A DNA stretch of 44,399 nt, from positions 1-44,399 of the IMG/VR virus record IMGVR_UViG_3300003876_000007. One strand, 5' to 3'. This document shows positions 18,246-27,593 of the stretch, piece after piece (within the stretch, counting starts at the first letter, position 1; every line of letters begins with the position of its first letter). This stretch comes from a virus. The notes under the pieces were generated by a model. That model made no database searches, was not told the origin of the DNA, and saw nothing but the letters and a program-made list of their open reading frames with translations. The position numbers were made by a program, and so were the translations under genes.

Positions 18246-18866
18246 CTAGGCGGAAAACATTTGTGAAATCATCTGAGCATACATATCTTGATTCGGCCCT
18301 ACATTTTGACGGCTAAGAATCGAATCAGCCATCAACCGCCCAATGTTCTGCTGGGCCCCCGCTTTTTGCCCTAATACGCCAGCCCTCCCAAGGGCAACTT
18401 GTTCGCTCAAACTCTGTCGGTTCCGTTCGGTATCAGCATTGATACCCCTCGTCGCGGAGTCAACGATTGTCGTATTCCCCAGACCACGACTTCCGAGACT
18501 TTGTTTCGATTTCGCAAGGTTCCTAGTATTCTGGTCACTTATGCGAGCGTTGCCCTCTACCCCCATCTGAGCCATCAACCCCTCCATCTGGGCATAGGTC
18601 CCACCCGAACCTAAAACATCCCCCTGCATTCCCGTCATAGTTGACATGAGTTGGGCGTACTGTTTTTGGTTCGCGGCGTTTACTCGGTCATTCTCTGCTT
18701 GCATCTGCTGTTGATATTGGGTGAGCATAGCCTGGTTTTCCCGACGAATCCGGTCATCATACGCCTGCTGCTGACCCTGTGATCTCCCACCCCCACCACG
18801 GGACGAAACGATTTGGGAACTTGGACGATTACCCCAACCTGCGAATATACTATCGAGTCGTGACAT
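18246..18866 (-). CDS. Internal virion protein, coiled-coil rich
   Basis: A 206-aa helical, Gln/Asn/Met-rich protein (MLTQYQQQMQAENDRVNAAN). Its ATG overlaps the preceding stop (TAATG). It has few hydrophobic core residues, typical of ejected or internal core proteins. It is the first of three such genes after the tail fibre. The exact role is unknown. Confidence 0.6.
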   Translation of the reverse strand: MSRLDSIFAGWGNRPSSQIVSSRGGGGRSQGQQQAYDDRIRRENQAMLTQYQQQMQAENDRVNAANQKQYAQLMSTMTGMQGDVLGSGGTYAQMEGLMAQMGVEGNARISDQNTRNLAKSKQSLGSRGLGNTTIVDSATRGINADTERNRQSLSEQVALGRAGVLGQKAGAQQNIGRLMADSILSRQNVGPNQDMYAQMISQMFSA

Positions 18867-19186
18867 TATTTTCCTCCTGTTTGGATATCTTGTCCATTGG
18901 GGTTTAGGCCCGGACTTCCAGAACTCCCCAGTTCAATCTCGATCAATACTGGTTTATGAGGATTCTGCGTGACAGTCATAACCGCATCTGCAATAATCTT
19001 TGCGAACACTCGTCCACCAACACCTTCGGGCGGATTATATTTATGTCGGAGGGGTACCACCAAGGCGATATCCCGCCCGTCAATTCGGGCATTCGGGTTC
19101 ATTACAGGGATTGGATCATCAGGCAATCCGGGGTCGGATGTGAGTATTTCATCTGTCCAGCTTCGATACCATATTCTAACGCCCAT
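18866..19186 (-). CDS. Small virion-region protein of unknown function
   Basis: A 106-aa protein with GGGAG 7 bases before the ATG at 19186. It is beta-rich with many Pro/Gly/Asp (SDPGLPDDPIPVMNPNARID) and lies between the tail fibre and the internal proteins. It may be a tail accessory or fibre-associated protein. Not recognised. Confidence 0.6.
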   Translation of the reverse strand: MGVRIWYRSWTDEILTSDPGLPDDPIPVMNPNARIDGRDIALVVPLRHKYNPPEGVGGRVFAKIIADAVMTVTQNPHKPVLIEIELGSSGSPGLNPNGQDIQTGGK

Positions 19187-19197
19187 TATACGCTCCC

Positions 19198-20904
19198 TTA
19201 ATCTTCGGTGTGATTTATACTTAACGCAAACTCTTCAACTGTCCCAGATACCGCTGTAACCTCAAGCCACACCCACGACCCCGCCAGAATAGTTGCGTCA
19301 TCGAATATAGTGACAACACTCCCCGTCGTTTGGTTAGCGGCTACATTTCCCGCCGTTACAACAGCATTCCCAGCCGCACTCCTGTTTGATGAGTGCATTA
19401 CCCTAAAGGTTACGGAAGGGGAGGTTCCCCGCACTACAGCGGTCATCTGACCAATAGTGATTGCCTTTGTTGTGAAAAATATCGTTTTATCTACAGCGGT
19501 TGTTGGGTTGTCAACTGCTACGGCGTTTACAAGAACAATCTTTTCACAAACCAAAGTCCCTGACGCATTCGATTTCCATACACCGCTTGATACAGCTGTT
19601 GGTGGTAGAACCCATGTAACCGAAACAGATAAAGAATCTGGCACCTTTAAGGATATGGACGATATCCCATTAGCAGACCCCTCAAAAATAGATATACTCG
19701 CCCCAGAAGAAGTCGATACATTTATGAAGTTCGTTGTAGCAGCGATTACCCTCCACTCCAACGCCCCTTTCGAGATCACAATATCTGCGTCCATTAAAAC
19801 AGCCGTGAAGGAGCCAAAGAAGTTTTGGCAAAATATCAACGGTTTCCCGTTGTGGACAATTGCTGTCGAATCTAAAGTTCCAAGAACGCCGGCCACTACA
19901 CCGCTAAACATGCCAGAATCAGTATCATTGGCGAACGAAATACCGGGCAGTAATGCTGTACCATCATCAGCCAGAATCGTATCGCCTTGTTTGTAGTACG
20001 CCTGTAAACCGCTCACTTGCGATTCTGTTATAGACAACGACGCTTGGTGCTGCGTCACGCTGGACTGTGAAATCCGGGCGTCCGCAAATGTTCCCGAAAT
20101 AATGTCCGATGCTGCATGTGTGTGGCTTGTTGGAGTAAATGTTGTTGGTACGCTAACTAACTCTGCGTAATCCACGGCCTCACAAATAAGTACCCCCGAA
20201 GCGTCTGACTTCCATACACCATTTAGTACGGCGGTTGGGGGTAAATGCCATGTCTGAGTTCCCGGCAAACTATTTGGGCACCTAAGCCGTAACCTCGAAG
20301 TCCCATTCGCAGAACCTTCAAATAACTCGATCTGACCCCCGGTTGTCACACTCGTATTTACGACGGTGAGTTTTGGGGTTATCATGCTGTACACAGATGC
20401 AGCGTTGACGATATAACTATCAGTGTCATACTCCACAGTCGCAAACAAAGCACCCATGGGTTTTGATAGCTCTAACACCGAAACCCCTGCAACAATAAAC
20501 CCTAACACATTGGTACCGAAATGATACATCCCGGTATCTGGGCTATCCTCAAAGCCAAACCCTGCACCCCCTAGTGAGCCTTCGGCGGCTAGAATAATAT
20601 CGCCTTGTTTATAGTATACCGGCAAATCACTTACCTGTGATTCAGTTATAGATAGTGCGGACTGGTCTAACGCTAACCCCCCACTTGTTGTAAAAGGTTC
20701 CCCGGAAGCGATATCAATACCAAGAACACCACCCGTTAGTTCAAGCCCGGAGTCAGTAGGGCGGAGGGCGATTTTTATAGCGTTCCCAAGGAAAGTGATT
20801 CCGTCCCCCGCGATAAGAGATAGGGAGCCAAATAGGTCCGCAGCCATCTTTTGGAACTCCCGCATCTGTCTTTTGTTGGTCCGACTTCCTGGGTTAATCG
20901 CCAT
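19198..20904 (-). CDS. Tail fibre protein with a duplicated domain
   Basis: A 568-aa protein starting at ATG 20904 (GAGGGGG upstream) rather than the longer frame at 20970. It overlaps the end of the nozzle gene by 11 bases. After a helical N-terminal segment, a unit of about 160 residues occurs twice (about 85-245 and 288-455). Each copy starts LSITESQVS and YYKQGD, contains a fibre-type D-SGM or D-TGM turn, and ends with EGSANG, a WxLPPTAV motif, GVWKS and ASG. The C-terminal 110 residues are beta-rich. These are features of trimeric phage fibres. Likely role: host recognition. Confidence 0.75.
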   Translation of the reverse strand: MAINPGSRTNKRQMREFQKMAADLFGSLSLIAGDGITFLGNAIKIALRPTDSGLELTGGVLGIDIASGEPFTTSGGLALDQSALSITESQVSDLPVYYKQGDIILAAEGSLGGAGFGFEDSPDTGMYHFGTNVLGFIVAGVSVLELSKPMGALFATVEYDTDSYIVNAASVYSMITPKLTVVNTSVTTGGQIELFEGSANGTSRLRLRCPNSLPGTQTWHLPPTAVLNGVWKSDASGVLICEAVDYAELVSVPTTFTPTSHTHAASDIISGTFADARISQSSVTQHQASLSITESQVSGLQAYYKQGDTILADDGTALLPGISFANDTDSGMFSGVVAGVLGTLDSTAIVHNGKPLIFCQNFFGSFTAVLMDADIVISKGALEWRVIAATTNFINVSTSSGASISIFEGSANGISSISLKVPDSLSVSVTWVLPPTAVSSGVWKSNASGTLVCEKIVLVNAVAVDNPTTAVDKTIFFTTKAITIGQMTAVVRGTSPSVTFRVMHSSNRSAAGNAVVTAGNVAANQTTGSVVTIFDDATILAGSWVWLEVTAVSGTVEEFALSINHTED

Positions 20905-23900
20905 TCGCGGCCCCCTCGGATGCAACTCGGGCATGGCGAGTCGGAAGTCCCCCGAGATCGAACTTAGCAATCATAGACTCTAGAGCCCAAGGTACTGTTC
21001 CCGCGGGCACATCAATCTCAACCTGAACCGCGAACCCACGGATAGGTCGGCGAATAAGGGCGTTGCGACCGGCGTGAGTGAGAGCCTGGGAAATCCGCGG
21101 GGTTGTCGCTGTTGCACAACCCTCAGCTGTCTGTCCCGTGTATACTTTAACAGCGGCCACAGATGAACCTTTTGCCAGAACCGGATGGAGTGTATTTAGT
21201 AGGACAGAACTAGTACGCGAGGGGGCTATAAAAGGGGCAAAGCGGACTCGACTTGGGATCGCAGTGCTGTCATCTGTCCCAACGGTCCGGTCTATCTTAC
21301 GGATAAAACCATCGCGGCCTCCGAGTAAGAGGGCTTGATCATTTGCCGCGGTAGAGTTATAGGCGAGGATAGTATGCGGGCCGTGTAATGACGGGTAGGA
21401 ATCCTCCCACCAAGCATCGGTTCTTGCTTCCCAAACAATAACCCGGACCGGATCGCTCGAATCCGCAGGATGAATAAGGACAATTAACTCAGCGTTTAAG
21501 TAATCCCACTCCATATAAATACGGTTTTGGTCTAAGGCTACGCTCCGCAGCCGGAAATCAATTCTATTCTTAGTCATATTCTGTGGGGTGCCACCTGGCA
21601 CCAAACGGTATACCCCATCGTTCCCCCAAAAATACAATGTGTTTGCGGGGTCCTTCGCCCACGCCTTACCAAAGGCCATTCCAGTTTGATCGCTGACGAG
21701 ATCAATCACACCACCAGCTGCGGGATCGCCTGTCATCTGCCAGATTGTGCTGTCACACCCAAAGATCATATAGTCATCCCCGAACGGGACTAACGCGGTA
21801 ATGACATCACCTATTAAACCCGCGGTAGAGTTATTCCCTGCGACGGCCTGAATCTCAGTTGGTGTTGGTGGGGAATAGTCATAGTCAAGCGGGTCCCCTG
21901 CTGCGGACATAAACCAGTTATGTGGATCATCGGGAGTACCGCTCCACACCAATCGTCCGCGATAAAGGGTTAGGAGTCTTGGGTCTGTGGGAAATACGCC
22001 TGCGGATGGGGTTGGCGTTACCACCGACCCAGTATCGAGTTTATACTCCTTGATTACATCACCATCCGTGAAGAATACGGCGTTAAACGCCGCAACAGAT
22101 TGGATGTTGAATGGACTACTATCCAGAGCGTCCACACCCGATGGGATTGGACTTATCAACCCTTCTGTCACATCGACGATACTACCATCTGAGACAGCCA
22201 AGAGACGCCCAGAGGAACCCGAGGTTGTTTCGTTGTACTGACTTCCGCTTGATCGTACCCACCGCATCTCGGAGATATAGTTTACATACTCAGGAAATGA
22301 CCCAACCCCAGACCCTTTACCTTGCGAAATAGCTGCGTAAGTACCTTCTGCATTCGGGGGTACAGCATTACTCGGCGGGGCTAAATCAAACGGGTATGCT
22401 GATCCAGCGTTCAGAGTTATGGAGTCATCACCAACAGGGCACCCAAGAACCGCCAAAGTCCCATCAATAGCAACTGATCGCCCAAGATTATCACCTGCCT
22501 CACCATCACTCGCGGTTAGTTTCGCTATCCGGGTATATGTGTTCGTATTGAACAGGTATACCGCACCTTCCATATTCCCTACCCCGACGGGAACATCGGC
22601 GAGAGGGGCCCCAACTAGAACATAATCCGGCGATATAGCAACGGACGCCCCAAAATTATCGTCCGTCACCCCATCACTTGGTAACAATTTAGTAATCTGG
22701 ACACCCGTTGTTGCGTTAAAAAGATACACCGACCCTGAGTTTACGCCGGAGTGGTTGTCAAGCTCCGCCCCAACAGCCAAAACGCCATTACTAATTGACA
22801 AAGATACACCAAAATTATCGCCCATCGTCGCATCATTCGCTGTAAGTTTGAATGTTTGCAGCCCCGTAGACTCGTCGAATAAATAAACAGAACCAGACTG
22901 ATCCCCCGCGTCATCATCCTTCGGGGACCCAACAGCAATGATACCGCCGCCAATAGCGACAGAATGCCCGAACCAATCAGATACAACCCCATCCCCGGCA
23001 TTTAATTTGTTTGTCTGAACCCCGGTAATCGAATTAAATAGGTACACAGAACCAGAATCAGCTCCTAGATCATCGTCCCACGGAGCCCCTACAACAACCG
23101 TTGTCCCCTCAATCGCAACGGAGTTTCCAAAGTACCCGTTACTCACACCATCACTCGGTAGAAGTTCGTTAATCTGGACACCCGTTGTTGCGTTAAAAAG
23201 ATACACCGACCCTGAGTTTACGCCGGAGTGGTTGTGGCCGCGAGCCCCAACAACAGCCACACCACTACCGATAGCGACCGATATGCCGAACTGATTATTT
23301 GCCGCACCATCACTAGGAAGAAGCTTGGCTATCTGCGTTCGAGTCGCTGCATTAAACAGATACGCAGAGCCGGACCCCACCCCATTATCGTCATTACCAA
23401 TTGCACCGACGATAATCACCCCGTCCGCAATACCAACTGATCCCCCGAAACCATCCCCAGTCGCTCGATCGTTAGGGAAAAACTCTAGCAAAGCATTTAC
23501 GCCGGTTTGAAGCGGAAAAGGAAAGACCCCAACTTCCCGACCGGATAAGTAAACTGCGATGTCAGTATTTCGATCTTCAACCCGTAGGATTGCCCCTGAT
23601 ACGAAAGGGATCGGCACTGATACTGCCCCTCCATACAAGGTTTCCCCGTCCTCCCCAATAGAACTAAGAGTAAGTAAAGATATGCGGGCTGTTTCATTTC
23701 CCGCAGAATCAGTGTGGTCGATCACAAACTGAACCTCGACACGCACAAGATACCCATCATCAGCATTGACACGAAACCAGAATTGTGTTTTCCCTGTATC
23801 CGAGGTGGTCATCCCGGTAGGGATGCTCAACACGACTTCCAAATCAAACGGTCCGCCCGCGTCCCACGGTCTTGTAAGTGCCGCACTCCGCTCGAAGTCC

Positions 23901-25108
23901 GTACTGTACGCAGATACATATTCATTCGCCGCCGTGTCTGCAAATACCTCGTTTGTATCAACAGAAGCAGAATCATACCGATCCGTCGGCTGAACAGTAT
24001 AATCTACCGCGTCATGAGTTATTGTTGATAACCCAATAGGTCGGAAATACTGGTTCAGGTCTTCTTCTGTCGGGAGCCACCGTTGAACGATTAGACGAGT
24101 TGCCGGGGTCCGGTATCGTACCTCAACAGTTTTGATTGTGCGGAAGGATGTCCCTTCTATAAAGGTCGGGTTAGTTGTACCGCCACGGCGGTTAAATATA
24201 CCAACACCGGCCCCATAATCGAGAAACAGAAGGCCCGGATTGGTGTCTGTATACCGAATTGTTCTATCTATATTCGTTCCGCTTGCCCCGCCGCCTGGCC
24301 AATTTATACGGGCGTTAAAAATGATTGACCCGGATGATTCATCCGTTGTCCACAGGGAGATTTCGCAGCTGTCTGTTACGCCCGCCCCGGCATTTAGTAG
24401 CCCAATATCTTCACTAGCTACGGATTCATACCCACCATCTACGCCGGGTACGAGACGGATAATATGTAGAACAGCAAAGTTTGTCGCAGACGGTTCGATT
24501 ATTGCAGCGTACCCACTTGTCAGGTCGATAGACGCTTTAATAAAAGGGCCGACCATTGAAGCTTCATCTGCGGTACCGAAGAAATTATTGCCTGTGTCCA
24601 TTTGCGATTTGGCCCGCAAAACAACTGTTACTGTTGACTCGGCATCGTTTACGAGGGGGAGGCAATGGGAAACGAACTGGCCTCCGGTAGTATCAGAGGA
24701 TTTCCGCCACTCGATCCCGTCGATAGTCGTTTCCCATAATGCGGGATGAACTCGAACACCGGCGAGAGGGGCGAGCGTAGAACCCATACACCAAAGTGGT
24801 GAAAGATTTGGACTAACTTCCGCGGTATACCCTTGAAAACTCTCAACCAGCGTTGTGTACGCCGAGGGGTATGAGGCCCCTTCCACAGCCTTCACCATAT
24901 TCTGGATTGGTTTTTGTAGATTCGTAACACGGCCATATGTATATTTTGAAGTACCTGCCCGACTACCGCCCCGTGCCCGCCCAGCCAACGCACAAAAAGC
25001 TCTGACATTCAGAGCATCGTTTGTAGTTCCCGCAGGCTGACCATCAAAACCTGTACTTTCGTACAGGCCCTTTATAGGGAACGGAAGTGGGTAGGTATCA
25101 TTAGGCAT
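20894..25108 (-). CDS. Tail nozzle (tubular B-like) protein with an inserted seven-repeat FG-GAP propeller
   Basis: A 1404-aa protein with GGAG 6 bases before ATG 25108. The N-terminus (PFPIKGLYESTGFDGQP, then TTNDALNVR) and the C-terminal third (LLTLYRGRLVWSGTPDDPHN, DGVYRLVPGGTPQNMTK) look like podovirus tail tubular B/nozzle proteins. Between residues about 546 and 914 there are seven repeats of about 52 residues. Each has FG-SVAI, a VVGA-like strand, D-DD or N-SG and SGSVYLF, which is the FG-GAP signature of integrin-type beta-propellers. Seven copies fit a closed seven-bladed propeller. Its likely role is receptor or glycan contact at the tail tip (inference). Confidence 0.8.
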   Translation of the reverse strand: MPNDTYPLPFPIKGLYESTGFDGQPAGTTNDALNVRAFCALAGRARGGSRAGTSKYTYGRVTNLQKPIQNMVKAVEGASYPSAYTTLVESFQGYTAEVSPNLSPLWCMGSTLAPLAGVRVHPALWETTIDGIEWRKSSDTTGGQFVSHCLPLVNDAESTVTVVLRAKSQMDTGNNFFGTADEASMVGPFIKASIDLTSGYAAIIEPSATNFAVLHIIRLVPGVDGGYESVASEDIGLLNAGAGVTDSCEISLWTTDESSGSIIFNARINWPGGGASGTNIDRTIRYTDTNPGLLFLDYGAGVGIFNRRGGTTNPTFIEGTSFRTIKTVEVRYRTPATRLIVQRWLPTEEDLNQYFRPIGLSTITHDAVDYTVQPTDRYDSASVDTNEVFADTAANEYVSAYSTDFERSAALTRPWDAGGPFDLEVVLSIPTGMTTSDTGKTQFWFRVNADDGYLVRVEVQFVIDHTDSAGNETARISLLTLSSIGEDGETLYGGAVSVPIPFVSGAILRVEDRNTDIAVYLSGREVGVFPFPLQTGVNALLEFFPNDRATGDGFGGSVGIADGVIIVGAIGNDDNGVGSGSAYLFNAATRTQIAKLLPSDGAANNQFGISVAIGSGVAVVGARGHNHSGVNSGSVYLFNATTGVQINELLPSDGVSNGYFGNSVAIEGTTVVVGAPWDDDLGADSGSVYLFNSITGVQTNKLNAGDGVVSDWFGHSVAIGGGIIAVGSPKDDDAGDQSGSVYLFDESTGLQTFKLTANDATMGDNFGVSLSISNGVLAVGAELDNHSGVNSGSVYLFNATTGVQITKLLPSDGVTDDNFGASVAISPDYVLVGAPLADVPVGVGNMEGAVYLFNTNTYTRIAKLTASDGEAGDNLGRSVAIDGTLAVLGCPVGDDSITLNAGSAYPFDLAPPSNAVPPNAEGTYAAISQGKGSGVGSFPEYVNYISEMRWVRSSGSQYNETTSGSSGRLLAVSDGSIVDVTEGLISPIPSGVDALDSSPFNIQSVAAFNAVFFTDGDVIKEYKLDTGSVVTPTPSAGVFPTDPRLLTLYRGRLVWSGTPDDPHNWFMSAAGDPLDYDYSPPTPTEIQAVAGNNSTAGLIGDVITALVPFGDDYMIFGCDSTIWQMTGDPAAGGVIDLVSDQTGMAFGKAWAKDPANTLYFWGNDGVYRLVPGGTPQNMTKNRIDFRLRSVALDQNRIYMEWDYLNAELIVLIHPADSSDPVRVIVWEARTDAWWEDSYPSLHGPHTILAYNSTAANDQALLLGGRDGFIRKIDRTVGTDDSTAIPSRVRFAPFIAPSRTSSVLLNTLHPVLAKGSSVAAVKVYTGQTAEGCATATTPRISQALTHAGRNALIRRPIRGFAVQVEIDVPAGTVPWALESMIAKFDLGGLPTRHARVASEGAANGD
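22693..22758. repeat. 66-bp exact direct repeat inside the propeller, copy 1
   Basis: Identical over 66 bases to 23170-23235, same orientation. It encodes the same blade segment (SGVNSGSVYLFNATTGVQI) in blade 5. Exact DNA identity among otherwise diverged blades implies recent duplication or gene conversion. Confidence 0.95.
23170..23235. repeat. 66-bp exact direct repeat inside the propeller, copy 2
   Basis: Copy of 22693-22758, located in blade 2 of the tail nozzle protein. The two copies are 477 bases apart, exactly 159 codons, so recombination between them would keep the frame and remove three blades. Confidence 0.95.
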
Positions 25109-25645
25109 TTAAGCTCCGAGGTCCCGACCGTTATCATCATCGTTATAAGCTCGGAAGGTTGAGCCGTAGATAAGAGCGGCCCCTGTGAGGATCAACTCAG
25201 TTGCACCACCGCCATTTACATCTACGGTGAGTTGGACCACATCACCCGGCTCGAAACCCCGCCCTGAGAGATCAAGCACAACCTCACGAACTAAAGCTCC
25301 CGAAGATGCAACGGCATCCTCAGCAACCGCCGCCGCTGCTGCGGCATCCGCCGCGGCTCCCGCTCGAAAGATTGTCTGGGCACTGGCCACACCAATATCG
25401 GTTGTATCGGCAGTATCCGCACTAGGAACAACATTGAGCCGCAAAGCTACCTTACCCGCATCCTCGGCAAAATCCTGTGGGATCACAAGATGGAGATTGG
25501 CAACTTCCCCATTTGCAAAGGAAATCCCGTTCGTAACTGCGGTTGCGGTTGTGCGAAAAGCACTAAGCGGAATCTCGCGTTCCGCAAGGAAGTAATCCCC
25601 TGTGATAAATGACTCTACCCGACTAACAAAGTTCGCTTCGTTCAT
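25109..25645 (-). CDS. Virion structural protein of unknown function
   Basis: A 178-aa protein. The ATG at 25645 is preferred over 25651 because AGGAG lies 6 bases upstream. Beta-rich ends flank an Ala-rich helix (AGAAADAAAAAAVAEDAVA). It lies between the adaptor-like gene and the nozzle gene, with a stop abutting the nozzle start. Possibly a head-tail joining or decoration protein. Not recognised. Confidence 0.6.
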   Translation of the reverse strand: MNEANFVSRVESFITGDYFLAEREIPLSAFRTTATAVTNGISFANGEVANLHLVIPQDFAEDAGKVALRLNVVPSADTADTTDIGVASAQTIFRAGAAADAAAAAAVAEDAVASSGALVREVVLDLSGRGFEPGDVVQLTVDVNGGGATELILTGAALIYGSTFRAYNDDDNGRDLGA

Positions 25646-25666
25646 ACTCATCTCCTGCCAATTGGT

Positions 25667-26698
25667 TTATGTTTCAAAGGTGACATTAGGCCGTCTAAAC
25701 GGGCCTGCTGCATTATGTGGTGATTCATTCCCGTTCGTCGGATTTCCGAAATACCCAAGACGACGCGGGCCAGAACGCGAATCGTATTGATGGCTATTCG
25801 GGAGGCAGTTGCCGCGATAGTATTGCCAATCAGGGCCGTCCGTAATCCGTTCCATGTCCCGCTCAACAACGGCTCGACACGCGGCTCGTAGCGTTTCATC
25901 GTGTACCAAAGGGGAGGGAATAGCGTCTGTGAGAGCGTCAAGTTCTTCGGCGGTCCTGTGGTACTTAAACTCCACGGTAACATCAGAGTATGCAATTGGG
26001 TAAGAGGCGATTACATATCGCCGTCGATCACCTGGTTGCATGGTTTCCATTTGTTTGATTGCTAAAACGATTGGATAACCAGAGGTATTGTCGCTCTGGT
26101 TCCGCAACCGCCTAATCTCCGCTTCGTCCACCCAATCAATATGGGTAAGTTGGTTAGTGTTTCTAGCAAATGTTACTTTCCCCCCATAGGACCCGGCGAA
26201 ACCACGGGGGAGTGTATAGTCCCCCGTTGTGGGGATAGAGAATAGTTGTGCTATCACACCGCTTGCATCACCGACTACCGAAACCTGGGTGGCGGATACA
26301 TACCGCTTTATTCGGAAGGTAATCCCTCCGAACACAACAAGGGAGGCATCTTCCATTGTCTCATAAAATACTGAATCCGACGCAACAATAACCGTCTCGT
26401 TGGGAACAGCATCATAAACCCCACCGGAAACCGTCCGACCCGTAAGCTCGTCAACCCCTGACCATAGAGTAAACGCCCCAACAGGGCGAGTCCAACGCCA
26501 CCCGGACTCCGGGGCATCACCGACGAACATCCGAAGTGCATTATTCACATATCGTTTACACTCAGCTAGGTCGTGTATATCTACAGGTATCTGAGCGAGT
26601 TCGTTACCACTTTCCCCATAGTACGCTATACCTGCCTTCAAAGCGGTTTCTAAAAGTAAATCACTAAATGTAAGGGCTGATGTTGGCTCGACGGACAT
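25667..26698 (-). CDS. Head-tail adaptor / tail tubular A-like protein
   Basis: A 343-aa protein. ATG 26698 has AGGAG 7 bases upstream; the longer frame at 26716 is less likely. The N-terminus (SFSDLLLETALKAG pattern, read here as LTFSDLLLETALKAG) and WRWTRP, followed by a beta-rich middle and a helical C-terminus ending in a basic tail, resemble podovirus gp11-type adaptors that sit under the portal. Its place just before the nozzle block supports this. Confidence 0.65.
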   Translation of the reverse strand: MSVEPTSALTFSDLLLETALKAGIAYYGESGNELAQIPVDIHDLAECKRYVNNALRMFVGDAPESGWRWTRPVGAFTLWSGVDELTGRTVSGGVYDAVPNETVIVASDSVFYETMEDASLVVFGGITFRIKRYVSATQVSVVGDASGVIAQLFSIPTTGDYTLPRGFAGSYGGKVTFARNTNQLTHIDWVDEAEIRRLRNQSDNTSGYPIVLAIKQMETMQPGDRRRYVIASYPIAYSDVTVEFKYHRTAEELDALTDAIPSPLVHDETLRAACRAVVERDMERITDGPDWQYYRGNCLPNSHQYDSRSGPRRLGYFGNPTNGNESPHNAAGPFRRPNVTFET

Positions 26699-26708
26699 AT
26701 AGGCTCCT

Positions 26709-26739
26709 AAAACCACTACCCTTATTTCTAAAGGTAGTG
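26709..26739 (-). terminator. Hairpin terminator between decoration-like and adaptor genes
   Basis: In the leftward transcript CACTACCTTT pairs with AAGGGTAGTG, with one bulge and a six-base loop, followed by GGTTTTAGG. The T run is short, so termination may be partial. It would lower expression of downstream tail genes relative to the capsid genes. Confidence 0.6.
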
Positions 26740-26746
26740 ATGGGGT

Positions 26747-27541
26747 TTAGAGAATAGACTGATGGGCAACACGAACCCAATCAATCGCAATTGATCGAGC
26801 CGCCGCAGCCCCGGTTTTCACCGCAACTACAAAACCCATGTCAACATTAACAGGGAAAGTTGCCGCGTTAATGTTATACGCAACGACTTGATCCCCATTG
26901 AAGAACAACTTAATTGTTTCCCGGCCATCGAACCGCAGCCCGACTTTGAACTCTGTATCTGCCACCAAAGGGGTTGGGTTAAGTACCGACCCCATCTCGA
27001 CAGCGGCTCCTGCATCAAGCTTAAAGACGGCATCAACTGCGTCAGTATCGTCATTAAGGATTTGGAACCCGACCAAAGATTCACCGATCAGTGCCGCGGC
27101 ACCGTCGGCGATTACATCATGGGTCAACCCTGCGGCCTCGGCGAACCCAACGAACACACCTTGGTCTGCGAGAGCCCCGAGTTCCAACCGGGCCTCCAAC
27201 CAGACTTCTTTCCCAGAATGCCGCTCAAAACGGATAATGGGTTGGGTGACAAGAGCGGCACCATCGTTATCATCCCCATCGGTTTCAACATCAAGGTACC
27301 CACCAATCTCACCAGCTTTGAATGAGGTCACAGTGGCCACATCCCCGGCGAAGGTTAGAAACCCATTACCGATCGGTGTGGCCGCAGTAGTCGTGGTAGA
27401 GACAACCCCACCGACAAAATCCTCATGGATTAGAATACCGGAACCTTCCGCCAACAACCGAGCCCCTGGGCATCCGGCCCATACATTCGACGATGGCTGG
27501 GCATTTTCCCCGGCTCCATCAAGCGTAACTACATTATTCAT
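26747..27541 (-). CDS. Lectin-like virion protein, possible capsid decoration
   Basis: A 264-aa protein directly after the major capsid gene, with AGGAG before ATG 27541. The sequence is rich in beta strands, with a concanavalin/LamG-like pattern (FKVGLRFDGRETIKLFFNG, then WVRVAHQSIL). The position after the coat protein suggests a head decoration or surface-binding protein. The fold assignment is by pattern only. Confidence 0.6.
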   Translation of the reverse strand: MNNVVTLDGAGENAQPSSNVWAGCPGARLLAEGSGILIHEDFVGGVVSTTTTAATPIGNGFLTFAGDVATVTSFKAGEIGGYLDVETDGDDNDGAALVTQPIIRFERHSGKEVWLEARLELGALADQGVFVGFAEAAGLTHDVIADGAAALIGESLVGFQILNDDTDAVDAVFKLDAGAAVEMGSVLNPTPLVADTEFKVGLRFDGRETIKLFFNGDQVVAYNINAATFPVNVDMGFVVAVKTGAAAARSIAIDWVRVAHQSIL

Positions 27542-27593
27542 AACATATCTCCTAATCCCGCCTATTACGGGTAGTGTTCAACTGACAAAAATC

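Noticed and set aside
22370-23480. Seven-fold repeats in the nozzle gene as a CRISPR or noncoding array
   Set aside because: They are in-frame protein repeats of about 52 residues with the FG-GAP pattern, not short DNA repeats with spacers.
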